Shown piece after piece: positions 25,547 through 32,873 of a stretch of 64,000 nucleotides of DNA. A model generated the notes under the pieces. That model was not told where the DNA came from, ran no database searches, and saw nothing but the letters and a program-made list of their open reading frames with translations. The position numbers and the translations under genes are program-made. This stretch comes from Salisediminibacterium beveridgei. GTDB taxonomy: Bacteria; Bacillota; Bacilli; Bacillales; Salisediminibacteriaceae. Position 1 is the stretch's first letter. Every line of letters starts with the position of its first letter. The DNA lies in NCBI RefSeq assembly GCF_001721685.1, contig NZ_CP012502.1, positions 3,286,001 through 3,350,000 on the forward strand, written 5' to 3'.

Positions 25547-25572
25547 ATATTACATTCATTTTAATATGATTA

Positions 25573-25605
25573 CTAAAAGTCACCTCGTTATGGGGTGACT
25601 TTTAG
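25573..25605 (+). terminator. Terminator of the GH4-PTS operon
   Basis: CTAAAAGTCACC (25573-25584) and GGTGACTTTTAG (25594-25605) form a perfect 12-bp stem with a short loop; the outer base pairs supply the T-rich 3' side. Confidence 0.85.
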
Positions 25606-25642
25606 TATTGTGATTTATCGCTTCGTACATTTAAAAATCCCA

Positions 25643-25650
25643 CCTTCAGA
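25643..25650. repeat. Target site duplication of IS66, left copy (CCTTCAGA)
   Basis: CCTTCAGA directly precedes the left terminal GTAAGCG of the IS66 element and is repeated exactly at 28105-28112. IS66 elements produce 8-bp duplications. Confidence 0.9.
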
Positions 25651-25715
25651 GTAAGCGTCAAAAATCCGCACCTATTAATTTAGATGCGGATTTCCTATAC
25701 TGAGTTTAAATTCGA

Positions 25716-27287
25716 TTATTTGATCCGAATTTCCTCTGGTAATGATTCTGACCAGGGTAGAAACTGATCCATTTCAGATTGCTTGCTATTGGGCAAATGT
25801 TCAAACAAGTAATCCAGATAAGCTTGAGGCTTTAAACGATTCTCTTTTGCTGTCTCAATGATACTGTAAATAACACTACTGCTCTTTGCACCTCGCGGTG
25901 TATTGGAGAACAGCCAGTTTTTTCTTCCAATCACAAAAGGTTTTATGCTGCGCTCAGCTCTGTTGTTATCTATATCAAGGCGGCCATCCTTTAAGAAGTT
26001 TCTCAGGTGATCCATTTGATTGATAGAATAAACAATGGCTTTTCCAAGGAGCGTTTTCGGTAAGGTTTTGGCTCGCATCGTTTGAAGCCATGCTGAATAA
26101 GCCTCCAAAACAGGTTTTGAACGTTTTTGACGAACGTCATAGACTTTTTCCGGAGAGAGGCGCTCTTCCTGTATATGCTTTTCGATGCGATAGAGCTGGT
26201 TGATAAAATCCAGACCCTCCTGTGCAGAACTTTTGGTTGTCGAACCATCATCAGGTAAGGATTTCACAGCATCTACGAATTTCCTGCGTGCATGAGCCCA
26301 GCACCCAACAAGTTCGACTTTCGGTTTTAAGCCGTGATAGCCTCCATATCCGTCTACGTGCAAGTATCCTTTAAATCCTTCAAGGAAACGAATTGGATAT
26401 TTACTGGCGCGTCCGGGTTGATAGTCGTAGATCACAATCGGCACACTGCTCATGCCTGATCGGTACAACCACATATAGGAGGTAGAGCTCGCTTCCTTCC
26501 CATCCTCTTTGAGAACTTGAACAGTCGTTTCATCGGCATGAAGAACATCGAGCAATGTTAAAGTCTCAACCATCCGATCGTAGATCGGTTCCAGCCACTG
26601 TTCAGAACCTTCAAGAATCCAATTTGAAAGGGTCTGCCTTGATAAAGGAACACCCAAACGATTGAATGCCTGTTCCTGGCGATAAAGCGGCGTCCCCTGA
26701 ACAAATTTCTGGTCCATGATGTAAGAGACCATCGATGGTGAAGCAAGGCTTCCTGGGAATGCCCGCTCTGGAACAGGTGCTTTAACAATCGGGTTTCCCG
26801 TACCGTTTTTCTCACAGTCTCTGCAACTGTATAGATAGGTAACATATCGAATTACTTTAACCTCTGCCGGAATGATTTCCAATTCTTCTTTGACTTGTTG
26901 CTTCATTGTATGGAGCTTTCCATTGCAGCACGAACAAACCTGATCCTCAACCGGGAGTGTATGCTCAATGGTTTTTGATGGAAGGTTTTCTGTAAGGTCC
27001 TTTCGGACTTTGCGCTTTTTCTTACGTTCATATGTAATCGATTCGACCGTTGGTTCTTCTTCGGACGGATGTTGTTCTTGCTCTGCTTCATTAAACAGAG
27101 GCAGCTCCAGCTGATCCGGATCCGTTTTTTCACTGGACTTACCGAATTTTTGTCTTTGCTGGAGGCTGAGCTGTTCCTTGTACCATTTGAGTTGAAGTTC
27201 AAGTTCAGCCTTTTCCCGTTCAAGTTTCGAGACACGGTCTTCGAGATGTTCAGTTGTTTTGGGTGAGATCGCAGAAGATTTTTTCAT
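25716..27287 (-). CDS. tnpC: IS66 family transposase TnpC
   Basis: A 523-residue DDE transposase. The N-terminal coiled coil (leucine-rich, about residues 12-45) and the zinc-binding region (VCSCCNGKLH and CRDCEKNG) precede the catalytic core. DVLHADETTVQVL has the first Asp, YLHVDGYGGYHGL the second, and the NNRAERSIKPFVIGRKNW block contains the Glu-bearing IS66 signature. The length is typical, and no frameshift or stop is seen. It acts with the small TnpA and TnpB proteins encoded upstream. Confidence 0.95.
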   Translation of the reverse strand: MKKSSAISPKTTEHLEDRVSKLEREKAELELQLKWYKEQLSLQQRQKFGKSSEKTDPDQLELPLFNEAEQEQHPSEEEPTVESITYERKKKRKVRKDLTENLPSKTIEHTLPVEDQVCSCCNGKLHTMKQQVKEELEIIPAEVKVIRYVTYLYSCRDCEKNGTGNPIVKAPVPERAFPGSLASPSMVSYIMDQKFVQGTPLYRQEQAFNRLGVPLSRQTLSNWILEGSEQWLEPIYDRMVETLTLLDVLHADETTVQVLKEDGKEASSTSYMWLYRSGMSSVPIVIYDYQPGRASKYPIRFLEGFKGYLHVDGYGGYHGLKPKVELVGCWAHARRKFVDAVKSLPDDGSTTKSSAQEGLDFINQLYRIEKHIQEERLSPEKVYDVRQKRSKPVLEAYSAWLQTMRAKTLPKTLLGKAIVYSINQMDHLRNFLKDGRLDIDNNRAERSIKPFVIGRKNWLFSNTPRGAKSSSVIYSIIETAKENRLKPQAYLDYLFEHLPNSKQSEMDQFLPWSESLPEEIRIK

Positions 27288-27330
27288 AACGAGATTTATT
27301 TTATATGGAAACGCGATTCACTTCAATAGT

Positions 27331-27687
27331 TTATACAACTTTTTCAGGAGATAACTTTCTGTGGGCTCCTTTTTGATCAATCGGAAGCCCATCCAGAAGC
27401 CATCTTAACTGCCTGTCTGTAATGAGTAAGGGTTGATGGTCATCTGCTTTGGGCCAAGGAAACGTCCCTTTTTCAAGGCGGCGATAATAAAGCCAGAAAC
27501 CATTATGATCCCAATGCAAGATTTTAATCTTATCCCTTTGTCTGTTACAGAAGACAAAGAACGACGGTGAGAAAGGATTCAGTTGGAACCCTTCCTGCAC
27601 AATGGCAGCTAATCCGTCGATGGATTTCCGTAAATCTGTTGCACCTTTTGCAAGGAAGACTTGTTTAGGCTGAGCATGAGACATCAT
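27331..27687 (-). CDS. tnpB: IS66 family accessory protein TnpB (Orf2)
   Basis: A 118-residue IS66 Orf2 protein with the family pattern VFLAKGATDLRKSIDGLAAI, FFVFCNRQRDKIKILHWDHN and GFWLYYRRLEKGTFPWP. It is needed for IS66 transposition, but its biochemical role is not established. It overlaps tnpA by 4 bases (ATGA). It is unrelated to the RNA-guided TnpB nucleases of IS605 elements despite the shared name. Confidence 0.93.
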   Translation of the reverse strand: MMSHAQPKQVFLAKGATDLRKSIDGLAAIVQEGFQLNPFSPSFFVFCNRQRDKIKILHWDHNGFWLYYRRLEKGTFPWPKADDHQPLLITDRQLRWLLDGLPIDQKGAHRKLSPEKVV

Positions 27688-28019
27688 AATGCATTCACTG
27701 CTCGAAGAAGATTGGTGAGGTCCGACTGATCTAATCCCGAAGGGATTTCAAGTCGGCTATCATTTGGAAGGGTAAGATAGATCATTTGGGGATCAGGTCG
27801 GGATGTGGCATCAACGTTTACGGGTATCCAATTAGTTTGCGGCTGTTCTGCGGTTGCAAGTGATTTGGATTCTTCTTTAAATTTACGAATCCAGTAGCGC
27901 ACTTGATGGACCGTGAATTCATCATTTTGACGAACCCACTCAGCTACAGACAGTCCAGATTTTTGGACCTCTTTAACTTTATGTTCCCAGAAATCTCTGA
28001 GGTTAGCATTCCTATTCAT
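27684..28019 (-). CDS. tnpA: IS66 family accessory protein TnpA (Orf1)
   Basis: A 111-residue protein with an N-terminal helix-turn-helix (FWEHKVKEVQKSGLSVAEWV, then RQNDEFTVHQVRYWIRKFKE), typical of the first gene of IS66 elements. It probably binds the element ends or regulates transposition. It is the first gene of the three-gene transposition operon; the promoter should lie in the 85 bases between its start and the right inverted repeat. Confidence 0.9.
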   Translation of the reverse strand: MNRNANLRDFWEHKVKEVQKSGLSVAEWVRQNDEFTVHQVRYWIRKFKEESKSLATAEQPQTNWIPVNVDATSRPDPQMIYLTLPNDSRLEIPSGLDQSDLTNLLRAVNAL

Positions 28020-28104
28020 CGCGTCAACTCCTTCGTACTTTTACTATAATCACAGTATGAAGGAGCTAATAATAAAATTACACGTGCTTATTTTTGACGC
28101 TTAC

Positions 28105-28112
28105 CCTTCAGA
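28105..28112. repeat. Target site duplication of IS66, right copy (CCTTCAGA)
   Basis: Exact copy of 25643-25650, immediately outside the right inverted repeat of the IS66 element. Confidence 0.9.
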
Positions 28113-28130
28113 TATATAAGTATCATATAC

Positions 28131-28419
28131 CCTTGTCAACGAACCCCCACTGAGGTACAACGTTTCAGCGGGGGCTTGAGATAGCCAAGCAGGTCTTTTC
28201 TTCTTACGAAGAGTGACGCTCTGCGTGGTTCTTCTCAAATCACTGTTTTTGGTTGGTACTGGCGACGTACGATCGTTTTCCCACTTGCACCACCCTTCCG
28301 AAGAAGAGCAGTTCTTCCTAACGGAAGAAACCACCACTCAGAATTTAACTGGCGTGTGCTACAAGCCCCAACAAAAGTTGAGTACACATGGATGGTTGAC
28401 GCACCCACTAGGCTATGCG
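28131..28419 (-). ncRNA. Predicted omegaRNA/right-end RNA of the IS605 element
   Basis: About 290 non-coding bases follow the tnpB stop up to the right-end hairpin at 28144-28174. By analogy with characterised IS605 systems they, with the tnpB 3' end, form the scaffold of the TnpB guide RNA. The guide would be the bases just outside the element, below about 28131, on the minus strand. A GGGTGCGTCAACCATCC region near 28400 starts the non-coding part. Confidence 0.5.
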
Positions 28420-29760
28420 CTAAGCAACAGCTTTACGTTTTTGAACGTCCATGATCATGGGCGTTTTTATTTTCGTTTTTTCATCCCATTCTGCTACTTG
28501 AGATTTCCGAAGGATATTTAATGCTGCATTAATGTCGGCATGGATGCATTGTCCATTTTCACAGCGATAGAAGCCGCGATATAGGCGCTTCCCACTAAAG
28601 GAGTACATCGTGTTATCGCCTTTTGACCAAACCGGAATATCGTCATGATCCAGAAAACTAGCTTTAGACGTGTAGCTCTCTTCCTGCTTAACGAAACGGA
28701 TGCCTTCTTTGAGACACTTGTTCTCAATAGCCGAAATCAATCTGTGGAAAGGAATTTGTACGAACTCTTGATTGTTTTTCTTCCCTAAATGCGATTCTTG
28801 TTTCCAACCGGCATTATAACCCATTACCACGGTATCGACGTTCAGTCGTTTTATCTGTTTGAATAACAAACCTACGGTTTGTGAAAGGTAGCCGTCTATT
28901 TGGAGATTTCGTTTACGCCAAAGAGAAGCGATTTGGTTTGTCACTATGCGTTTCGACAAGCCGTTTTCGATGTTTTTCTGTTTTAATTCGCTTATCTTTT
29001 TGTTGAAGTACTGATTGATGGATTTTAACTTCTTTCCATTCATCAAAAAGGCGTCTCCTTGATTCGTTGTACAACTAAGAAGATAATCTACACCTAAATC
29101 GCAACTCAAAGCTTTTGTCGTCGTTTGTTGTTTCTTCATTTGAGACATCGGTACTTCGTATACATAATGAGCCTCAAAGAACCGACCGTTTTGCTTTGGC
29201 ACAATTTCAATGTAAGAAATGTTTTTATCCATTAAATTCTTTGGCATTCGCAGTCTTAAGGGACCAAAACGTTTTCTGAAAGCAGTATTCATTGGAATAT
29301 TCCAATACCCGTCCTGATCCACTTGGGGAACTTGATAGATTTCGATGACGCGTTTAGCCGTGGAACGAGAATACTTTGGGAACTTTGGGCGACCTGTGAA
29401 ACCTTCAGGGGTTTCTTTCCACTTCTTTAACGCTTCGAAGAAGCTCTTTACGTCACTGAGTAAGGTTCTTCGAACCGCTTGTACGGAGTTGGATTGAATG
29501 CCCCAATAGTTCATATCGGCCTTCATTGCGCTGTCTATTTCTTTTGTTGTCGCCATTTTGTTTTCATTCAAATACTTTTGTTTAATCGTATATAAGCCTA
29601 CGTTGCGCAAAGCCTTGGAACTATGAGACATGCGTTGCAGAAGTCGAAACTCCCTAGCGCTCAGGGCGTTGCGACCAATGTTCTGTTTTTGAGTGAACCG
29701 TTGCATATTGACTGTTTTCTTTTTCTTGCGCAATACTTTAATCGGTTTTTTCCTAGCCAT
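28420..29760 (-). CDS. tnpB: TnpB-family RNA-guided nuclease, rearranged RuvC-II type
   Basis: A 446-residue TnpB. RuvC-I is SCDLGVDYLLSC and RuvC-III is HADINAALNILRK. At the usual RuvC-II position (VVMGYNAGWKQE) the catalytic Glu is replaced by Gly, while a conserved EESYTSKASFLDHDDIP follows, as in the TnpB subgroup described with a relocated RuvC-II acidic residue. The zinc-finger region has no CxxC pairs. Start 29760 follows AAGGAGGTGA by 5 bases. It lies 32 bases after tnpA in the same element. Confidence 0.88.
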   Translation of the reverse strand: MARKKPIKVLRKKKKTVNMQRFTQKQNIGRNALSAREFRLLQRMSHSSKALRNVGLYTIKQKYLNENKMATTKEIDSAMKADMNYWGIQSNSVQAVRRTLLSDVKSFFEALKKWKETPEGFTGRPKFPKYSRSTAKRVIEIYQVPQVDQDGYWNIPMNTAFRKRFGPLRLRMPKNLMDKNISYIEIVPKQNGRFFEAHYVYEVPMSQMKKQQTTTKALSCDLGVDYLLSCTTNQGDAFLMNGKKLKSINQYFNKKISELKQKNIENGLSKRIVTNQIASLWRKRNLQIDGYLSQTVGLLFKQIKRLNVDTVVMGYNAGWKQESHLGKKNNQEFVQIPFHRLISAIENKCLKEGIRFVKQEESYTSKASFLDHDDIPVWSKGDNTMYSFSGKRLYRGFYRCENGQCIHADINAALNILRKSQVAEWDEKTKIKTPMIMDVQKRKAVA

Positions 29761-29792
29761 TTGTGTCACCTCCTTTACCGACGTTAAGATGT

Positions 29793-30191
29793 TTACTTCA
29801 TCCCTTGTGTTTCGATATATTTGCGAATGGTTTCAACAGGTGCGCCACCCGAAGTTAAAAGACAATAGCTGCGCGACCAAAACATTTCTTTCCATAGCGA
29901 CTTTTTAATATGAGGGAAGTCGCGCTTTACTAAACGGGAACTAACGCTTTTGTAATTGTTTATTGTTTTTGACAAATCTACATTAGGAACCGAACGGAAC
30001 AATACGTGAACGTGGTCACCGTCTTGATTCCACTCTTCCAACTTGATTCCCTTAGGCTCCATTAAGCGAACGAAATGATCTTTCAAATACTCTGAAATAT
30101 TATTATCAATCACTTCTTTTCGGTACTTAACAACCAAGACTAAGTGGTAATATAACAAGAACACTGAATGATTATTATCATCTAATTCCAA
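29793..30191 (-). CDS. tnpA: IS200-type Y1 transposase TnpA
   Basis: A 132-residue Y1/HUH transposase. GDHVHVLF is the HUH metal-binding motif and the catalytic Tyr lies in ETIRKYIETQ near the C-terminus. It cuts and joins single-stranded DNA at the hairpin-marked ends of the element. The length is typical. An extended -10 (TGGTATAAT, about 30223-30231 on the minus strand) precedes it. Intact, so probably functional. Confidence 0.93.
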   Translation of the reverse strand: MELDDNNHSVFLLYYHLVLVVKYRKEVIDNNISEYLKDHFVRLMEPKGIKLEEWNQDGDHVHVLFRSVPNVDLSKTINNYKSVSSRLVKRDFPHIKKSLWKEMFWSRSYCLLTSGGAPVETIRKYIETQGMK

Positions 30192-30434
30192 ATGGTATCA
30201 ACCCTTTCCGTCTACACTACTCATTATACCATTTAACAAAAAAGAAGCTAGATATATTTTCGAACACTTGTTCTTTTATTTGAAACACCTATCAGTCGTA
30301 AGACTGATGGCAATTCATCACCACCTGAATCGCTGGGCTGACGCCCGTATCGCGAATCAGATGGAGTCTTCTTGCCTAATGATGATAAAACATAACGCAG
30401 CCTGCCATGAACAGCATGATGACGTTTCCGATGT

Positions 30435-30463
30435 TTTTGGTTTGGGTATACAATCATTATAAT
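30435..30463 (+). promoter_or_regulatory. Possible promoter of the lipid methylation operon
   Basis: TATAAT at 30458-30463, with TTTTGG 17 bases upstream as a weak -35, lies about 40 bases before the methyltransferase start. Otherwise the 30316-30501 gap shows nothing recognisable. Confidence 0.45.
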
Positions 30464-30501
30464 CAGACTTAACAATTCATTTACAAAAAGGGGACCAAAC
30501 G

Positions 30502-31560
30502 ATGTGGTACGAACCGATATTAGAGAAGAATCTTGTGCCGGATAAGACCTTGAGAATCGCTGTACGACGCCTGCTGAAAGAGCGCTTGAAGCAGCAGACG
30601 TTCGCCAGTGTCGAAGCCGAGCAACATTACATCAACGCCTTCATTCAGGATCTGAAGCAAAAGCCGATTGCCGTCAATACCGACGATGCCAATGAACAGC
30701 ATTACGAAGTACCCGCGCTGTTTTTCGAGAAAGTCCTCGGTTCAAAGCTGAAATACAGCTGCGGCTACTGGGATAACGACATCAAGCCTTCCCTGTACCA
30801 CAAAGGACTCGACGATGCCGAAGAAGACATGCTCGCACTGACATGTGAACGGGCGGATCTCAGAAATGGCCAGGCCATTTTGGAACTGGGCTGCGGCTGG
30901 GGGTCTTTGTCGTTATACATGGCGAAGAAATACCCGATGAGCATCATCACCGTACTGTCCAATTCGTCGTCACAAAAAGCCTACATTGACGAGCAGGCCC
31001 AAAAAGCGGGTCTGAACAATCTCACCGTCGTCACCGCCGATATCAACGACTTCAATACAAAATACCGCTTTGATCGCGTCGTATCCGTCGAGATGTTTGA
31101 ACACATGCAGAACTATCAGCTGCTTATGAAGAAAGTGGCCGGCTTCCTTGAACCGAAAGGCAAGCTGTTCATCCACATCTTCCGCCACAAGAGTACACCT
31201 TACTTATTCGAAGTCAAAGGCAGCGGGGACTGGATGGCCAAGTACTTCTTCACAGGCGGGATGATGCCAAGCGCCCATTTACCCCTCTATTTCGCCGATG
31301 ATGTTGCGATTGAGAAGCACTGGGCCGTAAGCGGTCTTCACTATCATAAAACGTGCGAAGCGTGGCTTCAGAAAATGGACCAGCAAAAAGACACGATCAT
31401 GCCGATTTTCAAAAAGGTTTATGGCACGAAAGAAGCCAAACGCTGGTGGGTCTACTGGCGCATCTTTTTCATCGCCTGTTCCGAATTGTTCGCGACCAAC
31501 AATGGCGATGAGTGGAGCGTCGGTCACTATTTGTTTACCAAAAAAGAAGCGCAAGGTTAA
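30502..31560 (+). CDS. Cyclopropane-synthase-like SAM methyltransferase
   Basis: A 352-residue protein of the CFA synthase/coclaurine-methyltransferase-like group. KYSCGYWDN is the conserved entry, LELGCGWGSLSLYMA binds SAM, and RVVSVEMFEHMQNYQ is the post-I/motif II block with the conserved EMFEH. Its likely substrate is an unsaturated acyl chain or other lipid, by analogy with the CFA family. AAAAGGGG precedes the start. It heads a three-gene operon with an FAD oxidoreductase and a second CFA-type enzyme, so the three probably act in sequence on membrane fatty acids. Confidence 0.85.
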   Translation: MWYEPILEKNLVPDKTLRIAVRRLLKERLKQQTFASVEAEQHYINAFIQDLKQKPIAVNTDDANEQHYEVPALFFEKVLGSKLKYSCGYWDNDIKPSLYHKGLDDAEEDMLALTCERADLRNGQAILELGCGWGSLSLYMAKKYPMSIITVLSNSSSQKAYIDEQAQKAGLNNLTVVTADINDFNTKYRFDRVVSVEMFEHMQNYQLLMKKVAGFLEPKGKLFIHIFRHKSTPYLFEVKGSGDWMAKYFFTGGMMPSAHLPLYFADDVAIEKHWAVSGLHYHKTCEAWLQKMDQQKDTIMPIFKKVYGTKEAKRWWVYWRIFFIACSELFATNNGDEWSVGHYLFTKKEAQG

Positions 31561-31586
31561 CGCGAGACAGAACAGGAGCCCTTACT

Positions 31587-32873
31587 ATGAAGAAACCAGC
31601 AGATCCAAAACGCCGCATTGCCGTCATTGGTGCCGGAGTCTCCGGCATCGTCGCTTCTCACATCCTGCAGCAAGGGTATGAGGTACATCTTTTCGAAAAA
31701 AATCATTACCTGGGCGGCCACACGAACACCATCGTCATACCCGATGGCCCGGATCAGGGGACGCCTGTCGATACCGGATTCATCGTGTTAAACGACCGCA
31801 CTTACCCGCTGTTCAATGAGTTCCTCAGTCAGCTTGGCGTCAAAACGAGAAACAGTGAAATGTCATTCAGTTATTTTGACAAAGAGGATGATTTTCAATA
31901 CAAAGGCACGACGTTAAACGGACTCTTCGCCCAGCGAAAAAACCTGTTCAACAAGTCCTTCTACAAGATGCTCTTCGGTATCAATAAATTCAGTAAACAG
32001 GCGTTGAAGGACCTCGAACAGGACAACTTTCAAGGGGAGACCCTCGGGGAATACATCGACAAGATCGGTATCAGTGCCCCGGCGAGGGAACGCTTCCTGA
32101 TCCCGATGGGCGGCGCCATCTGGTCGTCATCGAATCAGGATATCCTGGACTATCCTGCCGAGAGCTTTGTGCGCTTTTTCAAAAATCACGGGCTCCTCTC
32201 ATTCAAGGATATTCCCCAGTGGCAGACCGTCGTGGGCGGAAGCCACGCCTATGTTCATGCGTTTCAAAGGCAGTTCAATGGCCAGATTCACTTGAATGCG
32301 AAAATTGAGCACGTCCGCCGCACCGGTCAAGACGTCATTTTGCGCATGGAGGACGGAACCGAACAGCAATTCGATGACGTCGTCATGGCGGCGCATGCCG
32401 ATCAGAGCCTCGCCCTCCTGGCTGATCCGACGCCGGACGAGAAAAAATGGCTCGGTACCTGGACGTATTCCAAAAACGATACGCTCCTTCATACCGACAC
32501 GTCTGTACTGCCTTCGTCCAAACGGGCCTGGGCTTCCTGGAACTACGTCCGGGATCCGCTGCACACATCAACAGACGAAAAACCCGTCTCGGTGTCCTAT
32601 TATATGAACCTCCTGCAGGGACTGGAAACCGAAGCGGACTACTGCGTGACACTGAATGCAACCGACGGGATTGACCCGGAGAAAATCATCCGGGAAATCC
32701 ATTACCGTCATCCCGTCTACACGAAGGATTCGATCCGCTCGCAAACAGAGTTACCGAAGTTGAACGGGCAGCAGCACACGTATTTCTGCGGCAGTTATTT
32801 CGGGTACGGGTTTCATGAAGACGGGGTGAGGTCCGGCGTTAACGTCGCGAAGCAAATGGGGTATCACCTATGA
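31587..32873 (+). CDS. FAD-dependent oxidoreductase (COG2907-like amine-oxidase fold)
   Basis: A 428-residue flavoprotein. RRIAVIGAGVSGIVASHILQ is the dinucleotide-binding GxGxxG, HLFEKNHYLGGHTNT completes the FAD site, and the C-terminus has the FCGSYFGYGFHEDGVRSG block. Start 31587 follows CAGGAG by 10 bases, because the frame continues uselessly upstream into the preceding gene. COG2907 proteins recur with DUF1365 and CFA synthases; the related UfaD of Rhodobacter acts on methylated fatty acids during furan fatty acid synthesis. A desaturase or oxidase role on methylated acyl chains is therefore plausible but inferred. Confidence 0.85.
   Translation: MKKPADPKRRIAVIGAGVSGIVASHILQQGYEVHLFEKNHYLGGHTNTIVIPDGPDQGTPVDTGFIVLNDRTYPLFNEFLSQLGVKTRNSEMSFSYFDKEDDFQYKGTTLNGLFAQRKNLFNKSFYKMLFGINKFSKQALKDLEQDNFQGETLGEYIDKIGISAPARERFLIPMGGAIWSSSNQDILDYPAESFVRFFKNHGLLSFKDIPQWQTVVGGSHAYVHAFQRQFNGQIHLNAKIEHVRRTGQDVILRMEDGTEQQFDDVVMAAHADQSLALLADPTPDEKKWLGTWTYSKNDTLLHTDTSVLPSSKRAWASWNYVRDPLHTSTDEKPVSVSYYMNLLQGLETEADYCVTLNATDGIDPEKIIREIHYRHPVYTKDSIRSQTELPKLNGQQHTYFCGSYFGYGFHEDGVRSGVNVAKQMGYHL

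Larger units (their letters stand above)
25651..28104 (-). mobile_element. Complete IS66-family insertion sequence
   Basis: A 2,454-bp element bounded by terminal inverted repeats beginning GTAAGCGTCAAAAAT (left, 25651) with its complement ending at 28104 (right). It carries the three IS66 genes tnpA, tnpB and tnpC in order on the minus strand. An exact 8-bp duplication, CCTTCAGA, flanks it. Intact genes, matching ends and a perfect duplication indicate a recent insertion. It landed between the PTS terminator and the right end of an IS200/IS605 element. Confidence 0.93.
28131..30315 (-). mobile_element. IS200/IS605-family element with tnpA and tnpB
   Basis: Minus-strand tnpA (Y1 transposase) and tnpB lie in tandem between structured ends. 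The right end carries a hairpin with arms CCCCCACTGA (28144-28153) and TCAGCGGGGG (28165-28174), one wobble pair. The left end carries ATCAGTC-GTAA-GACTGAT (30291-30308). Boundaries are approximate because no target duplication is formed. Both genes look intact, so the element may be active and could mobilise the tnpB-only element at 13.3-15.4 kb if their ends are compatible. Confidence 0.8.

Noticed and set aside
30248..30475. Minus-strand 75-codon frame upstream of the IS605 left end
   Set aside because: It crosses the left-end hairpin of the IS element, and the translation is basic and without domain similarity or a ribosome site.
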